From an uncultured Lachnospiraceae bacterium (GTDB lineage: Bacteria; Bacillota; Clostridia; Lachnospirales; Lachnospiraceae): a DNA stretch of 64,000 nt. Positions 28,102 to 36,727 of this stretch are shown one piece after another (position 1 is the stretch's first letter; every line of letters starts with the position of its first letter). Where the stretch lies: assembly GCA_947172645.1 (NCBI GenBank), contig CAMWBY010000007.1, forward strand, positions 62,001 through 126,000. Direction: 5' to 3'. The notes under the pieces were generated by a model that was not told where the DNA came from, did not search any database, and worked only from the letters and a program-made list of their open reading frames with translations. The position numbers and the translations under genes are program-made.

Positions 28102-28242
28102 GATACAAATAGCAAACCATAAACGGCCCTTGGAAAATGTTGACACTTGACCGGATGAAGGCCAACATGTTAAGTTTACCATGGATTATACAAAGAGACA
28201 ACTGCGGTAAAAAAACCGGAACTTCATATAAACTGATAATGA

Positions 28243-28272
28243 TTGAAATAAAGGGACGGAAGGGTTTATAAT
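28243..28272 (+). promoter_or_regulatory. Predicted promoter of the MalY-like gene
   Basis: TTGAAA (28243-28248), 18-nt spacer, TATAAT (28267-28272), about 80 nt before the start codon. Confidence 0.6.
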
Positions 28273-28353
28273 AGCATCATGTAAAAGGTCGGTTTTTCTG
28301 ATTGTTCTTGAAGCGTCATCCCTATCAAATTTAGTGAAAAGTGAGGTACGGTT

Positions 28354-29550
28354 ATGAAGTATAATTTTACAGACATTATTGAGCGCAGCGGGAAGGATTC
28401 AATTGCCGTGGAACAAATCCCATACCAGGATGTGCAGGTGAAGGAAGGGTTCAGCAGGCTTCCCATGTGGGTTGCAGATATGAATTTCGCTACGGCTCCG
28501 TCTATTCCACAAAAGATTGCGGAGAGGATGGCCCATCCATTATACGGTTATTTTAATCCAAGACAGGAATATTATGATGCGATTATACGTTGGCAAAAGC
28601 AGAGAAACGGCGTGGAGGGATTGACGGCAGAGTGCATCGGATATGAAAACGGCGTTCTTGGCGGAGTCACCAGCGCATTGAATGTGTTCTGCTCGAAGGG
28701 TGATAAAGTATTGCTTCATTCCCCTACCTATGTCGGGTTTACCGGATGCCTTGGCAACAACGGCTATGATATCGTGCACAGCCCGTTGCAGAAAGATGAA
28801 AAGGGCGTGTGGCGGATGGATTTTGAGGATATGGAGAAGAAGCTGAAAGAACAGTCTATCCATGCGGCGGTATTTTGTTCTCCTCACAATCCGTGCGGCA
28901 GAGTCTGGGAGCGGTGGGAGATAGAGCGGGCGATGGAGTTGTTTAAGAAGTATGATGTGATGGTGGTATCGGACGAAATTTGGTCTGATATTATCTTAGC
29001 TGACAATAAGCACATCCCTACCCAGACAATTTCAGAAGATGCCAGGATGCGCACGGCTGCTTTTTATGCGCCTACGAAGACATTTAACTTGGCAGGCCTG
29101 GTGGGGAGCTATCATATTATATATAATCCGTGGATTAGGGACAGGGTTTTGAAGGAGTCCTCGCTTTCCCACTATAATTCCATGAATGTCCTGTCCATGT
29201 ATGCACTGATTGGCGCATACAGCGACGAAGGAGCCGAGTGGACCGATGAACTTCGCCAGGTGATTGGAGACAATGTAAATTATGCCTGCGAATATATCGA
29301 TAAGCATTTTCCGGGGGTATCGGTGGCCAAGCCCCAGGGAACTTATATGTTGTTTCTGGATTGCAGCGAATGGTGCAGTCAACATGGTAAGACAATCGAT
29401 GAAGTGCAAAGAGCGGGAGTGGAAGTGGGCGTGATATGGCAGGACGGACGGCCCTTCCATCATCCTTATGGAATCCGCCTGAATCTGGCGCTGCCTATGG
29501 CGCTTTTAAAAGAAGCCATGGAACGCCTGCATAAGTATGTGTTTGTATAG
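28354..29550 (+). CDS. MalY/PatB family aminotransferase-fold C-S lyase
   Basis: This 398-residue PLP enzyme belongs to the MalY/PatB branch of fold type I. Features are LPMWVADMNFATAPSI near the N terminus (typical of the branch), SDEIWSDIIL (about 208-217, Asp for the PLP nitrogen), the PLP lysine in APTKTFNLAGL (about 241) and the C-terminal GIRLNLALP arginine (about 375). It most likely cleaves cystathionine or cysteine conjugates to pyruvate, ammonia and a thiol. GTGAGG precedes the ATG. A PAS gene follows 18 nt downstream. Confidence 0.9.
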   Translation: MKYNFTDIIERSGKDSIAVEQIPYQDVQVKEGFSRLPMWVADMNFATAPSIPQKIAERMAHPLYGYFNPRQEYYDAIIRWQKQRNGVEGLTAECIGYENGVLGGVTSALNVFCSKGDKVLLHSPTYVGFTGCLGNNGYDIVHSPLQKDEKGVWRMDFEDMEKKLKEQSIHAAVFCSPHNPCGRVWERWEIERAMELFKKYDVMVVSDEIWSDIILADNKHIPTQTISEDARMRTAAFYAPTKTFNLAGLVGSYHIIYNPWIRDRVLKESSLSHYNSMNVLSMYALIGAYSDEGAEWTDELRQVIGDNVNYACEYIDKHFPGVSVAKPQGTYMLFLDCSEWCSQHGKTIDEVQRAGVEVGVIWQDGRPFHHPYGIRLNLALPMALLKEAMERLHKYVFV

Positions 29551-29568
29551 CGAAAGGATGGAAAAGGA

Positions 29569-29946
29569 ATGGAGTTATCTGTATTTTTTCAAAGTATCAT
29601 AGAACAGGACAGGTGCGCAGTCGTCATCTGTAATTTAGAGCATGAGATTATCTATATGAATCCCGCAGCGGTGGCAAAGTATGCGCGACGGGGCGGCGCG
29701 AAACTGATAGGGCGCAGCCTTTTAGCCTGCCATAAGGACGAATCCGGCGAGACAATCAAAAGGGTAGTGGCATGGTTTGGGGAGAGCATAGAACATAATA
29801 TGATGTACACATCCCACAATAAGAAAGAGAACAAAGATGTGTATATGGTGGCGCTGCGCGACGGGGACGGGCAGTTAATTGGGTACTATGAGAAACACGA
29901 ATACAGAAATGCAGAAACGAGTGAAAAATATCAGTTTGACAAATAA
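29569..29946 (+). CDS. PAS domain protein
   Basis: This 125-residue protein consists of a single PAS domain and nothing else. The strand pattern CAVVICNLEHEIIYMNPAA at the start and GRSLLACH, then DVYMVALRDGDGQLIGYYEKHEYR at the end, is typical of the PAS fold. No output domain is attached, so it may act by binding a ligand or partner protein. It is probably co-transcribed with the C-S lyase gene upstream and ends at a strong terminator. Confidence 0.75.
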   Translation: MELSVFFQSIIEQDRCAVVICNLEHEIIYMNPAAVAKYARRGGAKLIGRSLLACHKDESGETIKRVVAWFGESIEHNMMYTSHNKKENKDVYMVALRDGDGQLIGYYEKHEYRNAETSEKYQFDK

Positions 29947-29975
29947 ACTGTATACCGAAAGGTACAGTTAAACAT

Positions 29976-30025
29976 AACATCCGGTTGGAAAGTTAAAGAT
30001 TTCCGGCCGGATGTTTGTTTTGTTT
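29976..30025. terminator. Bidirectional terminator between PAS gene and asnA
   Basis: A 16-bp stem starting AACATCCGGTTGGAAA (29976-29991) pairs with TTTCCGGCCGGATGTT (30000-30015, two G-T pairs). The plus strand continues TGTTTTGTTT and the minus strand has AT-rich sequence after the stem, so it serves both convergent genes. Confidence 0.85.
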
Positions 30026-30040
30026 ATGACGCGTTGGACT

Positions 30041-31051
30041 CTATAGCAGTTGTATACCGTTCGCCAACGCCTCTTTTGCGATTTCTTCCGGCCATAGGGA
30101 AGATTGTACTTCCCCGATATGGGCCTTGCGCAAAAAGAACATACAGATGCGGGACTGGCCGATTCCGCCGCCAATGGTAAGAGGAAGCGCATCATCCAGT
30201 ATTGCCTTTTGGAATGGCAGGTCAGCCCTCTCAGGGCATCCGGCCTTATCCAGCTGGGCGGACAAAGATGCACTGTCCACGCGTATCCCCATGGAAGAAA
30301 TCTCCAGGGCAATGTCCAGGACAGGATAATATACCAGGATATCGGCGTTGAGTGCCCAGTCGTCGTAATCCGGCGCGCGGCCGTCATGTTTTACGCCCGA
30401 CTCCAACAAATCGCCTATCTGCATCAGGCAGACGGCTCCTTTTGCCTTGGTTATATAATATTCCCGCTCTTTTGGGGTGTAGTCAGGGAACATATTTTCC
30501 AATTCCTGTGTGGTGATAAAGAAAATATCATGTGGTAGGATTTCATGGATATAATCATAGCGTATTGCCATGTATTTTTCGGTTTTGCGAAGCACCTTGT
30601 AGACAGACTTGACAGTCTCTTTCAGATAGTCTAAGGTACGCTCTTCACGGGAGATGATTTTCTCCCAATCCCACTGGTCCACGTAGATAGAGTGGATGTT
30701 ATCGGTCGTCTCGTCTCTTCGGATGGCGCTCATATCGGTGTAAAGCCCCTCACCGTGGACGAAACCGTATTTCTGTAAAGCCATGCGCTTCCATTTTGCG
30801 AGGGAGTGCACAATCTCGGCCTGTGCATCATCCTGTTCTTTGATGCCAAAGGAGACCGGGCGTTCTACGCCGTTCAAGTTGTCGTTTAAGCCGGACGCCG
30901 GGTCAACGAACAGTGGCGCAGATACGCGCAGAAGATGAAGCTCTTCTGCCAGTAACACCTGGAAAAAATCTTTTACCGTCTTGATGCCAACCTGTGTGTC
31001 GTGCAGATTCAGCACAGACTTATAATCTTTGGGAATCATTAAGTTATCCAT
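30041..31051 (-). CDS. asnA: Aspartate--ammonia ligase (asparagine synthetase A)
   Basis: This 336-residue enzyme makes asparagine from aspartate, ammonia and ATP. It has a class II aminoacyl-tRNA-synthetase-like fold. Family signatures visible are VSAPLFVDPASGLNDNLNG (about 43-61), the YVDQWDWEK motif (about 121-129), ALNADILVYYP and the C-terminal GGGIGQSRICMFFLRKAHIGE (about 293-313). GTGAGG precedes the ATG. It is divergent from the LexA-boxed repair genes; the gap of 276 nt holds both promoters. Confidence 0.96.
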   Translation of the reverse strand: MDNLMIPKDYKSVLNLHDTQVGIKTVKDFFQVLLAEELHLLRVSAPLFVDPASGLNDNLNGVERPVSFGIKEQDDAQAEIVHSLAKWKRMALQKYGFVHGEGLYTDMSAIRRDETTDNIHSIYVDQWDWEKIISREERTLDYLKETVKSVYKVLRKTEKYMAIRYDYIHEILPHDIFFITTQELENMFPDYTPKEREYYITKAKGAVCLMQIGDLLESGVKHDGRAPDYDDWALNADILVYYPVLDIALEISSMGIRVDSASLSAQLDKAGCPERADLPFQKAILDDALPLTIGGGIGQSRICMFFLRKAHIGEVQSSLWPEEIAKEALANGIQLL

Positions 31052-31144
31052 AGGGAAACCTCACTTTTGTTTCACGTTTGTGAAAGCATTTCTATAATAT
31101 TTTTCATTTATTATTTAACCGCTTTTATGCAAAGAAATCAAGAT

Positions 31145-31158
31145 AGAACAAATGTTCT
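31145..31158. promoter_or_regulatory. LexA (SOS) box 1
   Basis: AGAACAAATGTTCT fits the Gram-positive LexA/DinR consensus CGAACRNRYGTTYC in its GAAC-N4-GTTC core. It lies 9 nt upstream of the -35 element of the repair-gene promoter. Confidence 0.85.
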
Positions 31159-31167
31159 AAAAAGTGC

Positions 31168-31196
31168 TTGCAATATAGCTTGTGCTGTGCTATGAT
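31168..31196 (+). promoter_or_regulatory. SOS promoter of the radical SAM/TIGR03915 genes
   Basis: TTGCAA (31168-31173), 17-nt spacer, TATGAT (31191-31196). Identical LexA boxes sit on each side, so bound repressor would block both polymerase entry and early transcription. Confidence 0.8.
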
Positions 31197-31208
31197 AACA
31201 TTAATGAA

Positions 31209-31222
31209 AGAACAAATGTTCT
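31209..31222. promoter_or_regulatory. LexA (SOS) box 2
   Basis: A second, identical AGAACAAATGTTCT lies 64 bp from the first and just past the expected transcription start. Confidence 0.85.
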
Positions 31223-31327
31223 ATACTGTATTTGATAGGAATGGTCTTATATTGATAGAAGAATCTTGGGTGATATAGAAATGCCTTAGATTATTATAGA
31301 AGAAACAGAAAAAGGAAGCTCGGTGTT

Positions 31328-32647
31328 ATGGAAGCCAGAATATTGCCGCAGATGTCGGTTATGGATAAACTGAAGATTCTTGCGGATGCCGCCAAGTATG
31401 ATGTGTCATGCAGTTCGAGCGGCTCATCCCGCAGAAATGACGGCACAGGTATCGGAAATACAGTGGCGGCAGGGCTGTGCCATAGTTTCGGGGCCGACGG
31501 CAGATGTATCTCTTTATTGAAGATATTGTTTACGAATGAGTGCATCTATGATTGCAGATATTGCATCAACAGGAAGTCCAATGATGTGCCGCGGGCATCT
31601 TTTACACCGGATGAAGTATGCGAGCTGACGATGGAGTTTTACAGGCGTAATTATATAGAAGGATTGTTTTTAAGTTCCGGTATTCTGTATAACCCTGACT
31701 ATACGATGGAACTGCTCTGTGAGACGGTTCATAAACTCCGTACAGTACATCGTTTCCAGGGGTATATCCACGTGAAGGCGATACCGGGCGCGGACCCGCG
31801 CCTGATACAGCAGACCGGGTATTTGGCGGACCGCATGAGCGTGAATCTGGAGATGGCGACGGCGGACGGGCTAAGAGAGATGGCGCCCAACAAACATCGC
31901 AAGAATATACTGAGGCCCATGCGGCAGATTCAGAATGGCATCACAGAGAATAAGAACGAACTGACACTGTACAGGCATGCGCCCCATTTCTGCGAGGCAG
32001 GGCAGTCCACGCAGATGGTGGTGGGAGCGCTGCCGGAGAGCGATTTTCAGATTATGTCAGTGGCGGAGAATTTGTATGACAAATTTGCACTGAAGCGTGT
32101 GTATTATTCGGCGTTTGTGAATGTGAATGAGGATAGGGAGCTGCCTGCTCTTTCAGGCGGGCCGCCGCTCTTAAGGGAGCACAGGCTGTACCAGGCGGAC
32201 TGGCTTCTCAGGTTCTACGACTTCAAGGTGGATGAGCTTTTGACGGTAGACAGGCCGAATTTCAATATGGCAATCGACCCGAAAGCGGATTGGGCGGTCA
32301 GGCATTTGGAAGTATTTCCGGTGGAGATAAACCGCGCGGATTATAGATTGCTTCTGCGCGTTCCGGGAATCGGAGTTAAGAGCGCCAGAAGAATTGTTGC
32401 GGCGCGCCGGTTTGGGAGTCTGACCTTTGAGGATTTAAAAAAAATCGGCGTGGTGCTGAAACGCGCACTTTACTTTATTACCTGTGGCGGCAGGATGATG
32501 TATCCGACGAAGATTGAGGAAGAGTATATCGTGCGCAGCCTGACATACCAGAACCAGATGGGTAAGGGGGAGAGGCTTCCGTTTCTGATGGACGGCACCA
32601 CGTACAGGCAGATTTCTTTGTTTGACGAAGAGATGGGAGTGGTGTAA
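31328..32647 (+). CDS. Putative DNA modification/repair radical SAM protein (TIGR03916 type)
   Basis: This 439-residue protein matches the uncharacterised radical SAM family that occurs with TIGR03915 proteins or uracil-DNA glycosylase domains. It starts with the family segment KLKILADAAKYDVSCSSSGS. The SAM cluster motif is CIYDCRYC (about 75-82), and GLFLSSGI follows. Near the C terminus LLLRVPGIGVKSARRIVAARR (about 341-361) is a helix-hairpin-helix DNA-binding motif. It therefore probably acts on DNA. AAGGAAG precedes the ATG. The promoter carries two LexA boxes, supporting a damage-response role. TIGR03915 follows after 63 nt. Confidence 0.9.
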   Translation: MEARILPQMSVMDKLKILADAAKYDVSCSSSGSSRRNDGTGIGNTVAAGLCHSFGADGRCISLLKILFTNECIYDCRYCINRKSNDVPRASFTPDEVCELTMEFYRRNYIEGLFLSSGILYNPDYTMELLCETVHKLRTVHRFQGYIHVKAIPGADPRLIQQTGYLADRMSVNLEMATADGLREMAPNKHRKNILRPMRQIQNGITENKNELTLYRHAPHFCEAGQSTQMVVGALPESDFQIMSVAENLYDKFALKRVYYSAFVNVNEDRELPALSGGPPLLREHRLYQADWLLRFYDFKVDELLTVDRPNFNMAIDPKADWAVRHLEVFPVEINRADYRLLLRVPGIGVKSARRIVAARRFGSLTFEDLKKIGVVLKRALYFITCGGRMMYPTKIEEEYIVRSLTYQNQMGKGERLPFLMDGTTYRQISLFDEEMGVV

Positions 32648-32710
32648 TGCGCTCTCCTAATCAAATATTCCGCTGCAAGCAACGGAGTATTGTGCCAGTG
32701 AGGGATAATT

Positions 32711-33487
32711 ATGGAAGAGAAATATATCATCTGTGAAGATTCCCTGGAAGGAATTTTTACGGCAATCTATGATGCCTACGCCTTAAGGGAGGGGCATGGG
32801 CATATCCATATACAGGTTGGCGAAGAGGATAATTACAGGCTGTTTGCGGCGTATGTGCATAGCCAGCCGGATGCTGTCAAGACTGATAAAGTGTTGCGGA
32901 CAGTAAAGGACAGACTGGGAGAGGAAGTATACGGCTCGCTCTGCCGCGCGGCGGCATCCTATGACCGGGAGAAGGGGGACGCAGTCTACCATACGGTTGT
33001 GGACGGCATCACTGCGGGAAGCGGCAGGCGCACGATGGAGAATTTGCGGAATCCCTATGTGAGGAAGACTTTTGAACTGGCCAGACGCACAGCCAATGAA
33101 GTGCATCATGAACTGGAGTTCATAAGATTCCAGGAATTAGAGCAGGGGGTGTTGTATTCGAAGATTGGGCCGGAAAATAATGTGATGCCTTTCGTGATGC
33201 CCCATTTTTCCGACCGGCTTTCTATAGAGAATTTTATGATACACGATGAAAAGAGGGGGATTTTCGGCGTTCATCCGGCGAAAGAGGAGTGGTATCTTGT
33301 GTCCGATGCGGAAGGATTTAATCCCCAGGAGCTGCGATGGTCCAGGAAAGAAAGGCAGTATCAGGAGTTGTTTATCTTCTTTCATAAGATAATCGCGATT
33401 AAAGAGCGCTATAACAGCCGCTTGCAACAGCAGATGCTCCCGCTTCGCTTCCAAGATTATATGGTCGAATTTGGCTCAAATGAATAA
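32711..33487 (+). CDS. TIGR03915 family putative DNA repair protein (DUF4130)
   Basis: This 258-residue protein is the usual partner of the preceding radical SAM protein. It starts with the family pattern CEDSLEGIFTAIYDAY, and contains RTANEVHHELEFIRFQEL (about 120-137) and RFQDYMVEF near the end. Some genomes fuse this family to a uracil-DNA glycosylase domain; no such domain is attached here. The reaction is unknown. It should be induced with its partner from the LexA-controlled promoter. A short imperfect hairpin (about 32664-32692) lies between the two genes. Confidence 0.88.
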   Translation: MEEKYIICEDSLEGIFTAIYDAYALREGHGHIHIQVGEEDNYRLFAAYVHSQPDAVKTDKVLRTVKDRLGEEVYGSLCRAAASYDREKGDAVYHTVVDGITAGSGRRTMENLRNPYVRKTFELARRTANEVHHELEFIRFQELEQGVLYSKIGPENNVMPFVMPHFSDRLSIENFMIHDEKRGIFGVHPAKEEWYLVSDAEGFNPQELRWSRKERQYQELFIFFHKIIAIKERYNSRLQQQMLPLRFQDYMVEFGSNE

Positions 33488-33678
33488 GGAGCACTCTCGG
33501 AATTTTACAAAATCAGGCGTAAAGGGACTCGGAGAGTATATGAAATTGCGAGGCGGTAAATTACCCGGGACAGGGCATAATAGACAGAATACACAAAATT
33601 TATTTTAGCCGTCGGGATATCTTGGTAAGGTTGTTAGAAAGTGTCATATTTCTTCATTTTCAGGCACAAAAATAGCTC

Positions 33679-33706
33679 TTTACAAATAGCTTTAAAGGAG
33701 TATAAT
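33679..33706 (+). promoter_or_regulatory. Promoter in the 446-nt gap before the HPr-like gene
   Basis: TTTACA (33679-33684), 16-nt spacer, TATAAT (33701-33706). A start near 33713 would give a leader of about 220 nt or a separate RNA. Upstream, 33488-33678 holds a short ACTCTC/GAGAGT pair and no gene I can support. Confidence 0.7.
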
Positions 33707-33739
33707 CATCTCAAACGAGGAGAAAGTTAACAAATTTGT

Positions 33740-33886
33740 CGTAACAGTTCAGCCTTCGGCTTCACTGTCACGCCTGATGCACACAAAATGTTCCATAGTC
33801 ACATTTTGGCGCGTTCGCAACTCGCAAAATCGCATACAGAGCGATTTTACTCGCGGAATACTATAAGGCGGGCTGTTACGATTTTT
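33740..33886 (+). ncRNA. Candidate multi-arm structured RNA
   Basis: An outer stem CGTAACAG (33740-33747) with CTGTTACG (33873-33880) closes three perfect arms. These are AGCC-TTC-GGCT near 33751-33761, CAAAATG/CATTTTG (33784-33790/33802-33808) and AAAATCGC/GCGATTTT (33826-33833/33841-33848). The closing stem is followed by ATTTTT, which would serve as a terminator. With the promoter upstream, this could be a free RNA of about 170 nt or a regulatory leader for the HPr-like gene. It may also belong to a dispersed palindrome family. No known class was recognised. Confidence 0.5.
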
Positions 33887-33933
33887 CTATGTGTGCCTTT
33901 TGCATACATAAATGGAAAAGGAAGGTGAATGTT

Positions 33934-34158
33934 ATGCAACACAGAATTAAATTAAGGCCGGACGAGGTAAAGGAATTTGTAGCCGCTGCAACAAAATGCA
34001 TCTTTGACGTAGACATCTCCTACAATAGGTATATAGTAGATGCAAAGTCGATTATAGGCGTGTTAGGGCTTAACTTTAATCAGGTTTTGACCGTTTCCTA
34101 TAATGGATATGATGCTGACTTCGAAGAATATCTGAGGAAATTTGCTGTAGCATGTTAA
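33934..34158 (+). CDS. HPr-fold protein lacking the phosphorylated histidine
   Basis: This 74-residue protein has the second half of HPr (VDAKSIIGVLGLNFNQVLTVSYNGYD corresponds to the Ser46 helix region; the segment is given here only in part as AKSIIGVLGL). The N-terminal GLHARPA motif with His15 is missing; RPDEVKEFVAAATKC stands in its place. It therefore cannot accept phosphate from Enzyme I in the usual way. The Ser of AKS is kept and could still be modified. The ATG at 33934 has GGAAGGTG upstream. A strong terminator follows, so it is monocistronic. Role unknown. Confidence 0.7.
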   Translation: MQHRIKLRPDEVKEFVAAATKCIFDVDISYNRYIVDAKSIIGVLGLNFNQVLTVSYNGYDADFEEYLRKFAVAC

Positions 34159-34200
34159 TGATATATAAATGATATAGTCCGGATGGAACACATTGCATTG

Positions 34201-34244
34201 ACTCCCTATTTAAGAGCGCGTAATATCTTAATAGGGAGTTTTTG
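34201..34244 (+). terminator. Terminator of the HPr-like gene
   Basis: ACTCCCTATT (34201-34210) pairs with AATAGGGAGT (34230-34239), followed by a T run. Confidence 0.9.
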
Positions 34245-34316
34245 TATTTTGCCGATAAATGGACTGCCAAAAGCTATTTGTTTTCGCCCAGAGACATAGA
34301 TGATTAAAGGATAGAG

Positions 34317-36725
34317 ATGGAAATACGTATTTCAGTGCGGAGCCTTGTGGAATTTATTCTGCGTTCCGGCAATATCGACAACAGAAGAGCGGCGTCGGCC
34401 GATAATGCAATGCAGGAAGGGAGCCGGATACACCGTATGATACAAAGGCGTATGGGCGCGGAATATCAGGCGGAAGTCGGACTTAAGTTTTCCTATAATA
34501 CGGGAGAGTATGAGATTGTCGTGGAGGGACGGGCGGACGGAATTATCACGACAACAGAGGGTGTTACGGTGGATGAGATTAAGGGCACATTCCGTGACCT
34601 TAAGAAGATGAAAGAAGCCGTACCTGTGCACCTGGCACAGGCGAAATGCTATGCCTATATCTATGGGGAGCAGAAAGGGCTTAAGAATATCCGTGTGCGC
34701 ATGACATACTGTCATATAGAGACGGAAGAGATACGCTACTTCTTCCATGATTATACCCAGGAGGAATTACGTGACTGGTTTGTGGGCGTGATGGGCCAAT
34801 ACCGTAAATGGGCGGATTACAGTTATGCGTGGCAACAGACGCGTCAGGCGTCTATCAAGGCATTGCAGTTCCCGTTTCCCTACAGGGAGGGGCAGAAGGA
34901 ACTGGTATCCTATGTTTACCGGACTGTCTACCATAAGCGCAAATTGTTTATCGAGGCTCCTACAGGAGTGGGGAAGACGATATCAACCATATTCCCGGCG
35001 GTCAAAGCGATGGGCGAAGGGATGTGCGGGAAAATATTCTATCTGACGGCGAAGACCATCACCCGGACGGTGGCGGACAACACCTTTGCTTTATTGCGGG
35101 AGCATGGGCTGAAATACAAGACGGTTATCCTGACGGCGAAGGATAAAGCCTGTTTTATGGAAGAGACGGAGTGCAATCCGGAATACTGTCCATATGCCAA
35201 GGGGCATTATGACAGGATTAACGAGGCGATGTATGACCTTCTCACCCAGGAGGATGTATACAACAGGGAGAAGGTGGAAGCTTATGCCAGAAAGCATCAG
35301 GTATGCCCCTTTGAGATGTGCCTGGATATGAGTCTCTTTTCCGATGCGGTGATTTGTGACTATAATTATGTTTTTGACCCCCATGTTTACCTGCGCAGAT
35401 TCTTTTCAGAGGGCATCCGGGGAGAGTATATTTTCCTCATTGACGAGGCGCACAATCTTGTGGAGCGGGGAAGAGATATGTACAGCGCGGTGTTGTGCAA
35501 AGAAGACTTTCTGGCATTAAAGAGGACGGTGAAAGCCTATGATGAACGGATTGCCAGGAATCTTGACAGGTGCAACAAAGAGCTTCTTGCACTGAAAAGA
35601 GAGTGTGAGTCATACCGGGTGGAAGAGTATATCGACCCCTTCGTGCGTGAGCTGACAAGGCTTAGTGCCGCCATAGACGATTATCTGGAAGACCATGAGG
35701 ATAGTCCGGTGCGCAAGGAGGTGCTGGAGTTCTATTTTCAGATATCGCACTTCCTGGAGATGTACGAGTTGGCGGATGAGAATTATGTGACTTATTCCGA
35801 ACTTGAGGCGGACGGAAGTTTTATTCTGAAACTTTTCTGCGTCAACCCGTCCAAGAATTTGAAAGAGTGTATGATGCGTGGCAGGAGCACGATTCTTTTC
35901 TCGGCCACACTTTTGCCTATCCGGTATTATAAAATGCTGCTTGGGGCGGACGAAGGCGATTATGAGGTCTATGCCAAATCCGTTTTCAGGCCGGAGAAGA
36001 TGGGGCTTTATATCGGAAGCGATGTGACAAGTAAGTATACGCGCAGGAGTGATGAAGAATATTACCGGATTGCTTCCTATATATATGAAGTAATCCGCCA
36101 AAGGCACGGAAACTATATGCTCTTTTTCCCCTCTCATGCATTTTTAAGGCAGGTGTATGATATTTTCATGCATTACTTTAACAGGGAGGGAACCGTGGAG
36201 TGTATTGTGCAGGAAGACCATATGGACGAGCAGGAGAGAGAGGAATTCTTGAGCCGTTTCACCGGGAATGGGGACTGCGATTTAAGCGCTTTGATTCGGA
36301 TGGAAATCGAGATTGAGGAGACAGAGGATGACGAGGACAGAAGCCTGCTTGGTTTTTGTGTGATGGGAGGGATTTTCAGCGAAGGGATTGATTTAAAAAA
36401 CGACAGCCTGATTGGCGCGGTCATTGTGGGCACAGGACTTCCTCAGGTGTGCAACGAGAGAGAACTGCTCAAGCAGTATTTTGACGGTTGGGGAGAGAAT
36501 GGATTCGACTATGCCTATCGTTATCCGGGTATGAATAAAGTGCTGCAGGCGGCGGGCCGGGTTATCCGTACCGTGGATGACTTCGGTGTCGTGGCGCTTT
36601 TAGACGAACGCTTCCTGACGCCTGCATATCAGAGGCTGTTCCCGCGGGAATGGCATAATATGGAGGCGGTGACGGTGGAACGGATTGGGAAGCGGGTAGA
36701 ACGTTTCTGGGATGAATGGTTGTAA
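34317..36725 (+). CDS. PD-(D/E)XK nuclease-XPD/DinG-like helicase fusion
   Basis: This 802-residue protein joins an N-terminal PD-(D/E)XK nuclease-like region to an iron-sulfur superfamily 2 helicase. The N part has GRADGIITTTEG, then VDEIKGTF (about 66-90), a typical Cas4/RecB-like metal site. The helicase has Walker A EAPTGVGKT (about 217-225), four cluster-type cysteines (about 280-292 CFMEETECNPEYC and CPFEMC at about 331-336), the box IDEAHNLVERGRD (about 375-387) and motif VI QAAGRVIRTVDDFG (about 744-757). It probably unwinds and trims damaged DNA. No LexA box is seen directly upstream. Endonuclease IV is convergent. Confidence 0.88.
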   Translation: MEIRISVRSLVEFILRSGNIDNRRAASADNAMQEGSRIHRMIQRRMGAEYQAEVGLKFSYNTGEYEIVVEGRADGIITTTEGVTVDEIKGTFRDLKKMKEAVPVHLAQAKCYAYIYGEQKGLKNIRVRMTYCHIETEEIRYFFHDYTQEELRDWFVGVMGQYRKWADYSYAWQQTRQASIKALQFPFPYREGQKELVSYVYRTVYHKRKLFIEAPTGVGKTISTIFPAVKAMGEGMCGKIFYLTAKTITRTVADNTFALLREHGLKYKTVILTAKDKACFMEETECNPEYCPYAKGHYDRINEAMYDLLTQEDVYNREKVEAYARKHQVCPFEMCLDMSLFSDAVICDYNYVFDPHVYLRRFFSEGIRGEYIFLIDEAHNLVERGRDMYSAVLCKEDFLALKRTVKAYDERIARNLDRCNKELLALKRECESYRVEEYIDPFVRELTRLSAAIDDYLEDHEDSPVRKEVLEFYFQISHFLEMYELADENYVTYSELEADGSFILKLFCVNPSKNLKECMMRGRSTILFSATLLPIRYYKMLLGADEGDYEVYAKSVFRPEKMGLYIGSDVTSKYTRRSDEEYYRIASYIYEVIRQRHGNYMLFFPSHAFLRQVYDIFMHYFNREGTVECIVQEDHMDEQEREEFLSRFTGNGDCDLSALIRMEIEIEETEDDEDRSLLGFCVMGGIFSEGIDLKNDSLIGAVIVGTGLPQVCNERELLKQYFDGWGENGFDYAYRYPGMNKVLQAAGRVIRTVDDFGVVALLDERFLTPAYQRLFPREWHNMEAVTVERIGKRVERFWDEWL

Positions 36726-36727
36726 CG

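Noticed and set aside
31145..31158. LexA control of asnA through box 1
   Set aside because: The box lies over 90 bp from the asnA start and its position fits the divergent repair promoter; asparagine synthesis has no known SOS link.
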